A stretch of 64,000 nt of DNA. Source: UBA3263 sp964528425 (GTDB lineage: Bacteria > Bacteroidota > Bacteroidia > Bacteroidales > Muribaculaceae). The notes beneath the pieces are model-generated. The model had not been told where the DNA came from. It saw only the letters and a list, made by a program, of their open reading frames with translations, and did no database searches. The translations under genes were made by a program, and so were the position numbers. Shown one piece after another: positions 7,839 to 15,744 of the stretch (its first letter is position 1; every line of letters begins with the position of its first letter). The stretch lies in NCBI GenBank assembly GCA_964528425.1, contig CAZGTD010000001.1, positions 1-64,000 on the forward strand. The letters are read 5' to 3'.

Positions 7839-9143
7839 ATGACAGCTCATAAAGTTAACCGCATGCTGAATAGCGCGCACCGCAACGCATCGGCCGGCCT
7901 CAAACTGGCGGCCGCGGCGATGATGCTCTGCGCCCTTTCGGCCTGCAACGACACGAACGAGCCGGAAACTCCCACTCCCGTCCCAACCCCCGAAGAGCCC
8001 CAGCTACCTGATGGCCATACATATATATCGATGATTGTAAACTCCGGCTCAGAATCTTCCCGCTCCGACTGGGAGGGTCCGGCGTGGGGAGACTTCTACA
8101 CCAAAGAAGGCGCATCGGAATTCGAGCGGAGAATTGATCCAACCCGCATCCACGTTATCGTATACAACACCACCGGTAAAGCCATAGGCAATCTCGACTC
8201 CGGCGACGGCAGCTCCGATGTTGTTATCAACACCATTTCTGATGAAAACGGCATCCACCAGATATATTTCGACATCTCGAATCTCGAGCTCGAAACCGGC
8301 GAGGAATACATTGCAAGCGTTTTAATCAACTATAGCGGTGTTATTGACAATAGCCTGGTTGATTATTCCAGCTTCGGCATTCAGAATCTTGTTGGCACAA
8401 CCGGGGGAACCGACCCTACGGACTATTATCAAGGCCGAATGCCGATGTTCGGGTTCATTCGCTGGAATTTAGGCGATTATGCCGAACAGGAAGAAACGTA
8501 TAAAACCCCGATAATCGGCACTATAGAACTGCTTCGCGCAGTATGCAAGATTGAAGTGCGCCTCGGCGACCCGGAAATGTATCCCGAAACGGCCTACATG
8601 TCGATAGATATGAATAATCCCCCGCACCTGGCATTGGTTAATGGCCGCCATATCAACACCAGGGGCTACATGGCTCCGGAAAAGACCGACTGGATTGCTC
8701 CTCTGAAAAAAAGCACACGCGACATAACATTCCAGGAATCTTTCCGCGAACTTATCGGCAACCGCTGGACCTCGGAAACTACGGAAAACCTCGTGCTTCC
8801 CGCCCATTCGGCCGACCAACGCAAGTTTTACATCTACCTGCCCGAGGCCTCGGGTCTCAGCCTGGCTCCCAACTTCGACCCGCTGCGCCTGAACGTTACC
8901 GTTACCTACGATAACCCCGACGACGACAAGCCGGCCCGCAGCGTAACCGGCACACTCTTCCCCTCCATCTACTACGACGAAATCAACCAGCAATATCCGG
9001 TCTACAGCAAATTTGACCGCTGGAAACTCACCAGAAACCACATATATAGGTTCACAATTACTGACTTAGCCAACGAAACCTCAATGAAATATAACGTTTC
9101 GGTTGCCGGCGAACAGGTAATAACAGTTCCTACTTTTGATTGA
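7839..9143 (+). CDS. Fimbrial accessory lipoprotein (minor subunit)
   Basis: A 434-aa lipoprotein with a long basic n-region and lipobox LSAC (Cys36), followed by a Pro/Thr/Glu-rich linker (PETPTPVPTPEEPQLP). The rest is beta-rich with strand patterns of fimbrillin-like folds (TRIHVIVYNTTGKAIG near 105, VCKIEVRLG near 237, YNVSVAGEQVITVPTFD at the end). Position between the anchor and the giant 1160-aa subunit parallels the Mfa3/Mfa4 accessory subunits of P. gingivalis, which sit near the fimbria tip. A specific family name cannot be assigned by eye. The alternative start ATG 7863 would shorten the n-region by eight residues and still leave the signal intact. The next gene begins 10 nt after the stop. 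Confidence 0.7.
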   Translation: MTAHKVNRMLNSAHRNASAGLKLAAAAMMLCALSACNDTNEPETPTPVPTPEEPQLPDGHTYISMIVNSGSESSRSDWEGPAWGDFYTKEGASEFERRIDPTRIHVIVYNTTGKAIGNLDSGDGSSDVVINTISDENGIHQIYFDISNLELETGEEYIASVLINYSGVIDNSLVDYSSFGIQNLVGTTGGTDPTDYYQGRMPMFGFIRWNLGDYAEQEETYKTPIIGTIELLRAVCKIEVRLGDPEMYPETAYMSIDMNNPPHLALVNGRHINTRGYMAPEKTDWIAPLKKSTRDITFQESFRELIGNRWTSETTENLVLPAHSADQRKFYIYLPEASGLSLAPNFDPLRLNVTVTYDNPDDDKPARSVTGTLFPSIYYDEINQQYPVYSKFDRWKLTRNHIYRFTITDLANETSMKYNVSVAGEQVITVPTFD

Positions 9144-9153
9144 CACATTGACC

Positions 9154-12100
9154 ATGAAACTACGTAAACCAACCATATATCTGATTAGCGCCGCGCTGAC
9201 AGCCTTATTGGCCATGAGCGCGTGCGTGGATGACTACTTCTACAAAACCGGTAAAGGCCGGCTGGAGCCGGGCACACCCGTTGACATAACAATAGGGCTG
9301 CAGGTTCCCGACTCGCAGGAGGCTGTTGTCGGGTCGCGTACATCAACCGAAACCGAAACAGACCGCACCGTTTATGACCTCTACATCTTCATATTCAATC
9401 AGGAGACCAATCAGCTCAAGTCAAAATACTATTTCTCGCAGCTGAGCTCCAAGTCTGAAATATCGTGCGACCCCGCCTATAGCTCAACCGGCTCTGCAGT
9501 TATCAAACGCGACTCGCGCAGCGCCGGCCGAATCGAACATATCCACACAACGGCCGGCCCGTCGAGAATCGTGGCTGTTGCAAACTGCAACCGCAAGGGT
9601 TCGGCCATGATTCTTGACCGCCTCAGCAAAGTAGAAACCGTTCAGGACCTTAGAAACATCATGGTGTCGACCGTCGACCCCGACTCCAAGCAGCCTGACT
9701 TCGAGCAGTCGCTGACGGTTATGAGCGGCTACTATTGCGACAATGACGAGGAACACAATGCCCATCACCTGATGACCCCTTGTGACTTCGTTAACGACGA
9801 GTCGGACATTAACAGCCACAAAGGCTACGTTGACATTCAGTCCGAGCGCCTTCCGGGCACAATTTGGCTTACCCCGCTGCAATCGCGTGTAAAATTCCTG
9901 GTTTTAAGCGATTGTCCTAAGGGTACAAACGAAATTCCCGCCGGCCATTTCGAACTCGAAAGCTGGCAGGTTTACAATATTCCCGGGCTAACGCCACTGT
10001 TCTGCCGCGGATATGACGAAGAACACGAACCTCTGGAACCGAATCCGGTAAAATCAATCGTAATTACCCGTTTCGACAACGATTCTGAGGTAAAAAAGGA
10101 TGAGCTCGACAAGAACGCTACCTACGATGCCATCTACGGCTTCAATTTCTTTGTGGCCGACAACCATCCCGGCAAAGGAGACCCTGAAAAAATCAAAACA
10201 TACGGCGACCGTGCGGCCTGGACCGGCGCTGACTTAACAACTTTTACCCCACCGGACGAAAAAACCTACACCAACGCACCGGCGGGGGCAACCTACGTTG
10301 TTTTACGCGGCACCTACAACGGCGCGTCGTATACCACTGAATCCGGCGAAGAGACACCTACCCTCAGAAACGTTTCAGGCAACGTTATCTACACGATTTT
10401 CCTCGGCCACAATTCCGGCTCGGGCCCTTCGGCCGACAATACCGACTTCAACACATATCGCAACTATAACTATACCTACATAGTTAAAGTCAGCGGCGTT
10501 GACAAAATCACCGTTGAAGTAAACAAAGACGTTGAAGACCGGCCCGATGCTGAAGGCGACATAATCACTTCAACATCAAACGTTGTTGATCTTGACGCCC
10601 ATTACGAGCAGCGCGTAGTTTCAATCAAGAAACAAAACGTTATCGACGCAATTGCAGGCGGAAAATTCCAGGTTAGCGTAACCGTGCCTCTTTTCCGCAT
10701 TACCCGACGCGCCTACGTTTTCGACCCCGAAAATCCCGACAAGGATGTCAACAACGCCCTGCCCTACATGCAATGGCTCGAATTCTATCAGCATCCATCC
10801 GGCCAGGAATCGCGTAAATTCATACACTACACCGAAGCGCGCGGAAGCGGTACGAACAAGAATACGCTCAACGTTAAGCAGTTCATGCAGAGGCTATATG
10901 AATATGCTAAGGACCCTACCGCTCCCGACGAACTGACCTTTACAGTCTATTTCGACGAGTATGTATACAACACCGATCCCGCCAACCCCGCAACCAAAGT
11001 GAAGTGGACTGACTTGCTGCGCGACGGCCAGTCACGTCGATTCACCATGCTCGGCACTTCAAAGTTCTCCAACGACCATAACAGCTCATACACAACTTCA
11101 GGCACAACCTTTGTTCAACGCTGTATGCAAACCATCTACGACGTAGATATGGCCGGTCTCGAACGCGGCTGGGCAACCGAATGTGTTGAAGAGGATATTT
11201 TTGAAGAAGGAACCGCCGGAATACCTTTCGGAACCTTTAAAGTTATGCCCGGCTACCAGTACTCAAAAACTCAGAAGCCCGACTCTAAATTCGGCCGCCA
11301 GAACTGCTGGCGCGTCAACAGCGGACCGGCAGATAACTCAGTATGGCAGTTTACCAAGCTCATCGGCGACGACGGCTATATGACCAAACCTTCATCGCCA
11401 TCATCAAACAATGTTAACGAAACCAATCTGCTGTCGGTTTGTTTGCAACGCAACCGCGACCTTAACGGCAACGGACGCATCGACCGCGAAGAATTCAAGT
11501 GGTATGTGCCTTCGCTCGAACAGATGCAGCTGCTCTATATGGGCTACGGTGCGCTGACCGACGACGTTCAGCTCTACAATGCACAACGTGAACGCCAGAT
11601 TCCGGGCCACATAACCTCGTCGCAGTATTCGCTCCGCCACTACCTGACATCGTCGAACAACAAAAAGGTATGGGCCGAAGAAGGCTTGTCGTACAGTGCT
11701 CTCGGCTTAACAGTGGAAACCGGCAACTGGAACTACGACAAGGTGCTCTACGTTCGCTGCATACGCACGCTCGGAACCGACGACATGAAAGGCAACGCCA
11801 TTCCCTGGGATATCGAAAAGATTCCAGAAGCACAGTTCCAGTCAATCTTTGAGTATACTCCCTACCCCCGCACTGTGACCGAAGTTAACGGTGACGAAAT
11901 AATAACCTATAAGGAACATAAGCATGGACGCATAACCATGCGCTATCTGAATCCGCAGTCGCTCATCAACGTGCCCCGACTGACGGAAACACCCGGACTT
12001 GTTCATACATTCTCCGAAAATAACTTCGCCACCTATCAGTTTGAATTCGCCGATACGATTCTTTCGGTGGAGGGCACGTCCGAACCCGTAGTCAACGATA

Positions 12101-12636
12101 AGACAAAGTTAGAGGAAATGTTTACTAACCTCCGCGAAGTCCCTGACTTTACTCCCTGCAGCGCTCTCGGCCCGGGCTGGCGTATTCCAACCATTACCGA
12201 GCTTACAATGATGCAGTGGGTCTGGAACGAACAATGGAATGATATTAAACAGGAGTTCCCGCAATTCAACGTTCAGAATCTTACGGCTGCTGACGAAGAT
12301 AAAAACAAATGGTGCGCCTTCACCAAGTTCAACGGTGCGTTCCTTCTTTCGCGAACAGAATATTATTATAAGTCTTATCGCCTGCAACCGCCCCACGGAG
12401 GTGGCGTAAGAACTTTCCATGTGTTCGACAACGACCACGAGCAGTGGGGTGTGCAGCTCGCACAATTCTCACTGATGAAAGAGAGCGATGCCTACGCAGT
12501 GAATCCGACAAACCACAACCGCAAGCCGACTATCAGGTGCGTTCGCTCCTACGCAACAACAACTCCCGCAAATGAAAATAAAGCTCCCGGCAGGCGCACT
12601 GCTTCTCCTGCTAAACGCAAGCTGCGCAAAAAATAG
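9154..12636 (+). CDS. Giant fimbria-associated lipoprotein, DUF4906-like
   Basis: A 1160-aa lipoprotein; I use ATG 9154, which gives a compact signal with lipobox MSAC (Cys24), rather than 9136, which overlaps the previous gene. After the Cys the protein shows a fimbrillin-type N-domain (TVYDLYIFIFNQ near residue 70), then several beta-rich modules. Near residue 769 is an EF-hand-like DLNGNGRIDREEFKWYVP sequence of the kind seen in DUF4906 proteins, possibly Ca-binding. Close to residue 1009 is a GPGWRIPTITELTMMQWVW block and the end is basic (RRTASPAKRKLRKK). It is the best candidate for the tip adhesin of this fimbria; that role is inferred from size, position and family. Its 3' end overlaps the next gene by 65 nt. 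Confidence 0.75.
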   Translation: MKLRKPTIYLISAALTALLAMSACVDDYFYKTGKGRLEPGTPVDITIGLQVPDSQEAVVGSRTSTETETDRTVYDLYIFIFNQETNQLKSKYYFSQLSSKSEISCDPAYSSTGSAVIKRDSRSAGRIEHIHTTAGPSRIVAVANCNRKGSAMILDRLSKVETVQDLRNIMVSTVDPDSKQPDFEQSLTVMSGYYCDNDEEHNAHHLMTPCDFVNDESDINSHKGYVDIQSERLPGTIWLTPLQSRVKFLVLSDCPKGTNEIPAGHFELESWQVYNIPGLTPLFCRGYDEEHEPLEPNPVKSIVITRFDNDSEVKKDELDKNATYDAIYGFNFFVADNHPGKGDPEKIKTYGDRAAWTGADLTTFTPPDEKTYTNAPAGATYVVLRGTYNGASYTTESGEETPTLRNVSGNVIYTIFLGHNSGSGPSADNTDFNTYRNYNYTYIVKVSGVDKITVEVNKDVEDRPDAEGDIITSTSNVVDLDAHYEQRVVSIKKQNVIDAIAGGKFQVSVTVPLFRITRRAYVFDPENPDKDVNNALPYMQWLEFYQHPSGQESRKFIHYTEARGSGTNKNTLNVKQFMQRLYEYAKDPTAPDELTFTVYFDEYVYNTDPANPATKVKWTDLLRDGQSRRFTMLGTSKFSNDHNSSYTTSGTTFVQRCMQTIYDVDMAGLERGWATECVEEDIFEEGTAGIPFGTFKVMPGYQYSKTQKPDSKFGRQNCWRVNSGPADNSVWQFTKLIGDDGYMTKPSSPSSNNVNETNLLSVCLQRNRDLNGNGRIDREEFKWYVPSLEQMQLLYMGYGALTDDVQLYNAQRERQIPGHITSSQYSLRHYLTSSNNKKVWAEEGLSYSALGLTVETGNWNYDKVLYVRCIRTLGTDDMKGNAIPWDIEKIPEAQFQSIFEYTPYPRTVTEVNGDEIITYKEHKHGRITMRYLNPQSLINVPRLTETPGLVHTFSENNFATYQFEFADTILSVEGTSEPVVNDKTKLEEMFTNLREVPDFTPCSALGPGWRIPTITELTMMQWVWNEQWNDIKQEFPQFNVQNLTAADEDKNKWCAFTKFNGAFLLSRTEYYYKSYRLQPPHGGGVRTFHVFDNDHEQWGVQLAQFSLMKESDAYAVNPTNHNRKPTIRCVRSYATTTPANENKAPGRRTASPAKRKLRKK

Positions 12637-13393
12637 TAATCAACCTGCAATAACAGAATCATATCCGCTGCCCTCCGTGCCCTCGGAAATTACCGAGCCC
12701 CACGCGAGGGCATCGGTTATATCCGCCCATTTTTGGGATAACGCCCAGTTTCCCGCCAACGCACCCGACTCAGTCAGTCCGGCTTTGGAACAGGCATTAG
12801 CCAATTTCCTGTCGGTAGCATTCCTGGCCGACGAAACCGACTCAGTCCGTAGCGGCATACGCATCTTACTTGAAAAGGGAGGTGCGGACCGCACAATGTC
12901 GCTGGCCGAACATTACCTATATGACCCCAACTCGCCGATGCGCTCCGAAGAAACGTTTCTGTTGTTTCTGAACGAAGCGCCCGATTGGTACCGCACCCCC
13001 ATGCTGCTGCCCGAAGTGCTGAAAAATCGCGTAGGATCGCCCGGAGCAGACTTTCCTTATGTGGATGCAGCAGGCAAGCGCGGAAGCCTCAAGGAGTACG
13101 TTGCGACTCATGGCGAAACATTAGTTTACTTCTTCGATTCCGAATGTGAGGTTTGCAAGGCTCTTATACCTACGGCAGCAGAGGTTGCCGCCGACCGTCC
13201 GGTACTTGCGGTTTGCCCCGAAGCAAATGCAGGTAAGTTCAATGAGGTTATAAAGCTGTTTCCTAAAGATTGGACTGTTGTCCGAGATTTGGGTCTAATT
13301 GACTCCAACGACCTATATATCTTCCCCGCCCTACCGTCGGTTTATATTTTCGGACCTGACATGACCGTATTGGCCAAAGACCTGCAACTATAA
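12572..13393 (+). CDS. DUF5106 lipoprotein with thioredoxin-like CxxC domain
   Basis: A 273-aa lipoprotein (lipobox NASC, Cys18). Residues 45-130 match the DUF5106 pattern (SAHFWDNAQF, then LAEHYLYDPNSPMRSEETF). The second half is thioredoxin-like: GSPGADFPYVDAAG, then LVYFFDSECEVCKALIP with a CEVC active-site motif and a cis-Pro candidate in PALPSVYIFGP. Such proteins are surface or periplasmic thiol oxidoreductases. The gene starts inside the 3' end of the giant subunit gene (65-nt overlap), so the two are translationally tied; this suggests it helps disulfide formation or reduction in the fimbrial proteins (several have CxxC pairs). That link is inference. A hairpin terminator follows at once. 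Confidence 0.75.
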   Translation: MKIKLPAGALLLLLNASCAKNSNQPAITESYPLPSVPSEITEPHARASVISAHFWDNAQFPANAPDSVSPALEQALANFLSVAFLADETDSVRSGIRILLEKGGADRTMSLAEHYLYDPNSPMRSEETFLLFLNEAPDWYRTPMLLPEVLKNRVGSPGADFPYVDAAGKRGSLKEYVATHGETLVYFFDSECEVCKALIPTAAEVAADRPVLAVCPEANAGKFNEVIKLFPKDWTVVRDLGLIDSNDLYIFPALPSVYIFGPDMTVLAKDLQL

Positions 13394-13394
13394 C

Positions 13395-13426
13395 AAAAAG
13401 AGCCGGACTTGCGTCTGGCTCTTTTG
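13395..13426 (+). terminator. Intrinsic terminator after the fimbrial operon
   Basis: AGAGCC (13399-13404) and GGCTCT (13417-13422) form a stem with an A-run before and TTTT after, so it can work in both directions. It closes the fimbrial operon. The same hairpin recurs almost unchanged at 13518-13547 as part of a 57-nt direct repeat that also includes the tRNA-Ser 3' end. Confidence 0.8.
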
Positions 13427-13431
13427 TTGTG

Positions 13432-13506
13432 CGGAGAGGACGAGATTCTTTGCTTTGCAAAGCGCTGCGCGATTACGAACTCGACTCGTTCTCATCTAGC
13501 CTCTCC
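13432..13506 (-). pseudogene. tRNA-Ser-like pseudogene
   Basis: On the minus strand these 75 nt begin GGAGAGG and end CCTCTCC plus a G discriminator, a perfect 7-bp acceptor stem identical to that of the adjacent tRNA-Ser. The last 17 nt and the downstream terminator are also copied from it. The interior is not a tRNA: position 8 is C, the T-stem 5' half is missing, there is no D-loop GG, and the middle is made of short palindromes (GCTTTGCAAAGC, GCGCAGCGC). It is a broken duplicate, not a functional tRNA. Confidence 0.6.
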
Positions 13507-13517
13507 TTATGTACAAC

Positions 13518-13547
13518 AAAAGAGCCGGACTTGCGTCTGGCTCTTTC
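13518..13547 (-). terminator. Terminator of tRNA-Ser
   Basis: The second copy of the AGAGCC/GGCTCT hairpin (13521-13526 with 13539-13544), read on the minus strand just past the tRNA-Ser 3' end and ending in a run of T. It differs from the 13395 copy by one base in the flanking A-run and one in the T-run. Confidence 0.75.
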
Positions 13548-13553
13548 GTTGTG

Positions 13554-13642
13554 CGGAGAGGACGAGATTCGAACTCGTGGAAGCGATTGCTCACTTCGTC
13601 GGTTTAGCAAACCGGTGGTTTCAGCCACTCACCCACCTCTCC
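13554..13642 (-). tRNA. tRNA-Ser (GCT anticodon)
   Basis: An 89-nt class II tRNA on the minus strand. The acceptor stem is GGAGAGG/CCTCTCC with G discriminator, the D-arm region starts GTGGGTGAGTGGCTGAAACCA, the anticodon loop is TTGCTAA (anticodon GCT, reading AGC/AGU Ser codons), a long variable arm follows, and the T-loop is TTCGAAT between ACGAG and CTCGT. CCA is not encoded. A perfect promoter lies about 30 nt upstream (13670-13701). Confidence 0.95.
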
Positions 13643-13669
13643 GGATAAAATTTGCAGCTTTTGCGACTG

Positions 13670-13701
13670 CAAAGTTAGTAAGAGTTTTTGAGGTATCCAA
13701 A
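13670..13701 (-). promoter_or_regulatory. Promoter of tRNA-Ser
   Basis: On the minus strand TTTG (13701-13698), a 20-nt spacer and TAACTTTG (13677-13670) match the Bacteroidota consensus exactly. Confidence 0.8.
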
Positions 13702-13716
13702 TTTTTTGAAAACTTT

Positions 13717-13747
13717 TTTGTCATACTGCGAAATTTATGTAATTTTG
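13717..13747 (+). promoter_or_regulatory. Promoter abutting the dipeptide epimerase start
   Basis: TTTG (13717-13720), 19 nt, TAATTTTG (13740-13747). The ATG at 13754 is only 6 nt after the -7 box, so the transcript would be leaderless or have a leader of 2-3 nt. Confidence 0.75.
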
Positions 13748-13753
13748 CACTCG

Positions 13754-14836
13754 ATGAAACTGAAAAACATATTGCTGACAATAACAATGGCTGCAGCCAC
13801 GGCAATAAACGCCGAAGTGACACTGGACTACCATCCTTACGAACTGAAGTTAAACCATGCGTTTAATCTTTCAACAATGTCGCGCACGTCGACTCCCGGA
13901 GTTCAGGTCATATTGACCATCGACTCTGTATCGGGCCGGGGAGAGGCATCCATGCCTCCATATCTCGGCGAATCGGTTGAGTCGGTAACTACCTTCCTAT
14001 CAAAAATCGACCCACAAAGGCTTTCAAATCCATTTGCATTTGAAGAGATCAGTGCATATATGGATTCAATTGCACCGGGTAACAGGGCCGCAAAAGCGGC
14101 TGTAGATATAGCTCTCCACGACCTGACGAGCAAACTGATGGGCCAACCTTGGTATAAAATCTACGGACTCGACCCCGATAAAGCCCCATGTACCTCCTAT
14201 ACCATAACCAACGACTCTCCCGAAGAGCTGGAGCGCAAAATCGCCGAGGCAGAACCTTATAAGATATGGAAAGTAAAAATGGGAGTTCCCGGCGACTGCG
14301 AACTGATTGAGTTTATCCGCACACGAACCGACCGCCCGCTCTGCGTCGACGTTAACCAAGGTTGGAAAACAAAAGAAGAAGCGCTGGAAAATATAATGTG
14401 GTTGGCCAATAAAGGCGTGATATTCGTTGAACAGCCAATGAGCAAAACCGACCTCGACAGCCATGCCTGGCTAAAGGAACGTTCGCCACTGCCGATAATA
14501 GCCGATGAAGCGGTTCAGACCTCGGCCGACATACCGGCACTGGCCCGCGCCTACGACGGCATCAACATCAAACTGATGAAGAGCGGCGGCCTCCACGAGG
14601 CATATAAAATGGCCATACTCGCCCGAGCGCTCGGTCTCAGCGTAATGATTGGCTGCATGACGGAAACGTCGCTGGCAGTCAGTGCAGCAGCCCAATTGGC
14701 GCCGCTGGCCGAATGGGTCGACCTCGACGGCAACCTGCTGATAGCCAATGACCCCTACGATGGAATGCGGATAGTTGACGGTCGCGTAACCTTGACCGAT
14801 ACCCCCGGAATAGTAAGCCTGAAAGTCAATCCTTAA
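13754..14836 (+). CDS. Exported dipeptide epimerase (L-Ala-D/L-Glu type)
   Basis: A 360-aa enolase-superfamily protein in the muconate-lactonising/dipeptide-epimerase branch. I start at ATG 13754, which gives a signal peptide (MKLKNILLTITMAAATAINA) and fits the promoter. Catalytic landmarks are visible: KVKMG (KxK acid/base pair), DVNQGW and VEQP (Mg ligands), IADEAV (third ligand) and NIKLMKSGG (second acid/base Lys). Such enzymes interconvert L-Ala-D-Glu and L-Ala-L-Glu, recycling murein peptides. A secretion signal on it would place the reaction in the periplasm or cell surface. Its 3' end overlaps the convergent rRNA/tRNA methyltransferase gene by 11 bp. Substrate specificity is inferred from family, not proved. 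Confidence 0.85.
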   Translation: MKLKNILLTITMAAATAINAEVTLDYHPYELKLNHAFNLSTMSRTSTPGVQVILTIDSVSGRGEASMPPYLGESVESVTTFLSKIDPQRLSNPFAFEEISAYMDSIAPGNRAAKAAVDIALHDLTSKLMGQPWYKIYGLDPDKAPCTSYTITNDSPEELERKIAEAEPYKIWKVKMGVPGDCELIEFIRTRTDRPLCVDVNQGWKTKEEALENIMWLANKGVIFVEQPMSKTDLDSHAWLKERSPLPIIADEAVQTSADIPALARAYDGINIKLMKSGGLHEAYKMAILARALGLSVMIGCMTETSLAVSAAAQLAPLAEWVDLDGNLLIANDPYDGMRIVDGRVTLTDTPGIVSLKVNP

Positions 14837-15629
14837 CCTTCAGTTGCCAGAACGCCACCGCTGCGGCAGCGGCAACGTTGAGCGAATCAACGCCGTGGGC
14901 CATCGGAATGCGGGCTACATAGTCGGTAGACGAAATAACTTCGGGCGCGAGACCATCACCCTCGGTGCCTAAAACTATGGCCAATTTAGCTTCCGCACAC
15001 AGCCGGGGGTCATCGATAGGCACCGACCTGTCAGTCAAAGCCATTGCAACGGTTTTAAAGCCCAAATCGTTTAACTGCCCAACCCCTGCGTGCAGCCATG
15101 TCCATGGCACGAGGAATACCGAGCCCATGCTGACGCGTACAGAGCGCCTGTTGAGCGGGTCACACGAAGTCGGAGTCAGCAGAACTGCATCTACACCTAA
15201 GGCAGCAGCAGACCGGAAAATAGCCCCGATATTTGTTGTGTCAGACACTGAATCGATAACAGCCACGCGTCGGGCTCCGCGACACACTTCTTCAACCGTC
15301 GGCTCAGCCGGACGCCGAATAGCGGCCAACACTCCGCGAGTGAGTTTATATCCGGTAAGCGACTGCAACAACTCGCGCGAACCGGTATAAATGGGCATAT
15401 GATCCGGGCAGCGGGCCAACAATTCCGCTGCATCGCCGGCAATATGTCGCTTCTCACATAAAATAGCCTCGGGAACAAATCCTTTGTCGAGAGCCACGGA
15501 AATCACCTTTGGACTCTCGGCAATAAACAGCGCCTGAGCCGGATTGAGGCGCGACCGCAACTCCGCCTCAGTCAGCGAGGCAAACGGCGCCACCCGCTCA
15601 TCATTTATCGACTCAATCTCTATTATCAT
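14826..15629 (-). CDS. TrmH/SpoU-family RNA 2'-O-methyltransferase
   Basis: A 267-aa protein with a substrate-binding N-domain and a C-terminal SPOUT knot. Motif 1 is VSDTTNIGAIFRSAAALG (N and R conserved), motif 2 is IVLGTEGDGLAPEV, motif 3 is RIPMAHGVDSLNVAAAAAVA; together they form the SAM pocket. Members methylate the ribose of a tRNA or 23S rRNA nucleotide; the target cannot be told from sequence here. It starts at ATG 15629 behind a promoter at 15693-15724 with a roughly 60-nt leader. It converges with the dipeptide epimerase gene and overlaps it by 11 bp, leaving no room for a separate terminator. Confidence 0.88.
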   Translation of the reverse strand: MIIEIESINDERVAPFASLTEAELRSRLNPAQALFIAESPKVISVALDKGFVPEAILCEKRHIAGDAAELLARCPDHMPIYTGSRELLQSLTGYKLTRGVLAAIRRPAEPTVEEVCRGARRVAVIDSVSDTTNIGAIFRSAAALGVDAVLLTPTSCDPLNRRSVRVSMGSVFLVPWTWLHAGVGQLNDLGFKTVAMALTDRSVPIDDPRLCAEAKLAIVLGTEGDGLAPEVISSTDYVARIPMAHGVDSLNVAAAAAVAFWQLKVKD

Positions 15630-15692
15630 ATTTATCGGGCAATATATACAAGAAATGTAGAAGCGAAATTTTGCTTAATTCGAAATTATATG

Positions 15693-15724
15693 CAAAAATA
15701 AGGATAAAATTCAAATTGCACAAA
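15693..15724 (-). promoter_or_regulatory. Promoter of the TrmH-family gene
   Basis: Minus-strand TTTG (15724-15721), 20 nt, TATTTTTG (15700-15693). Confidence 0.6.
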
Positions 15725-15744
15725 TAGAATCCGCTTTAAGTTGA

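Noticed and set aside
13432..13506. Second functional tRNA
   Set aside because: Acceptor stem pairs perfectly but T-stem, D-arm and U8 are missing, so I class it as a pseudogene.
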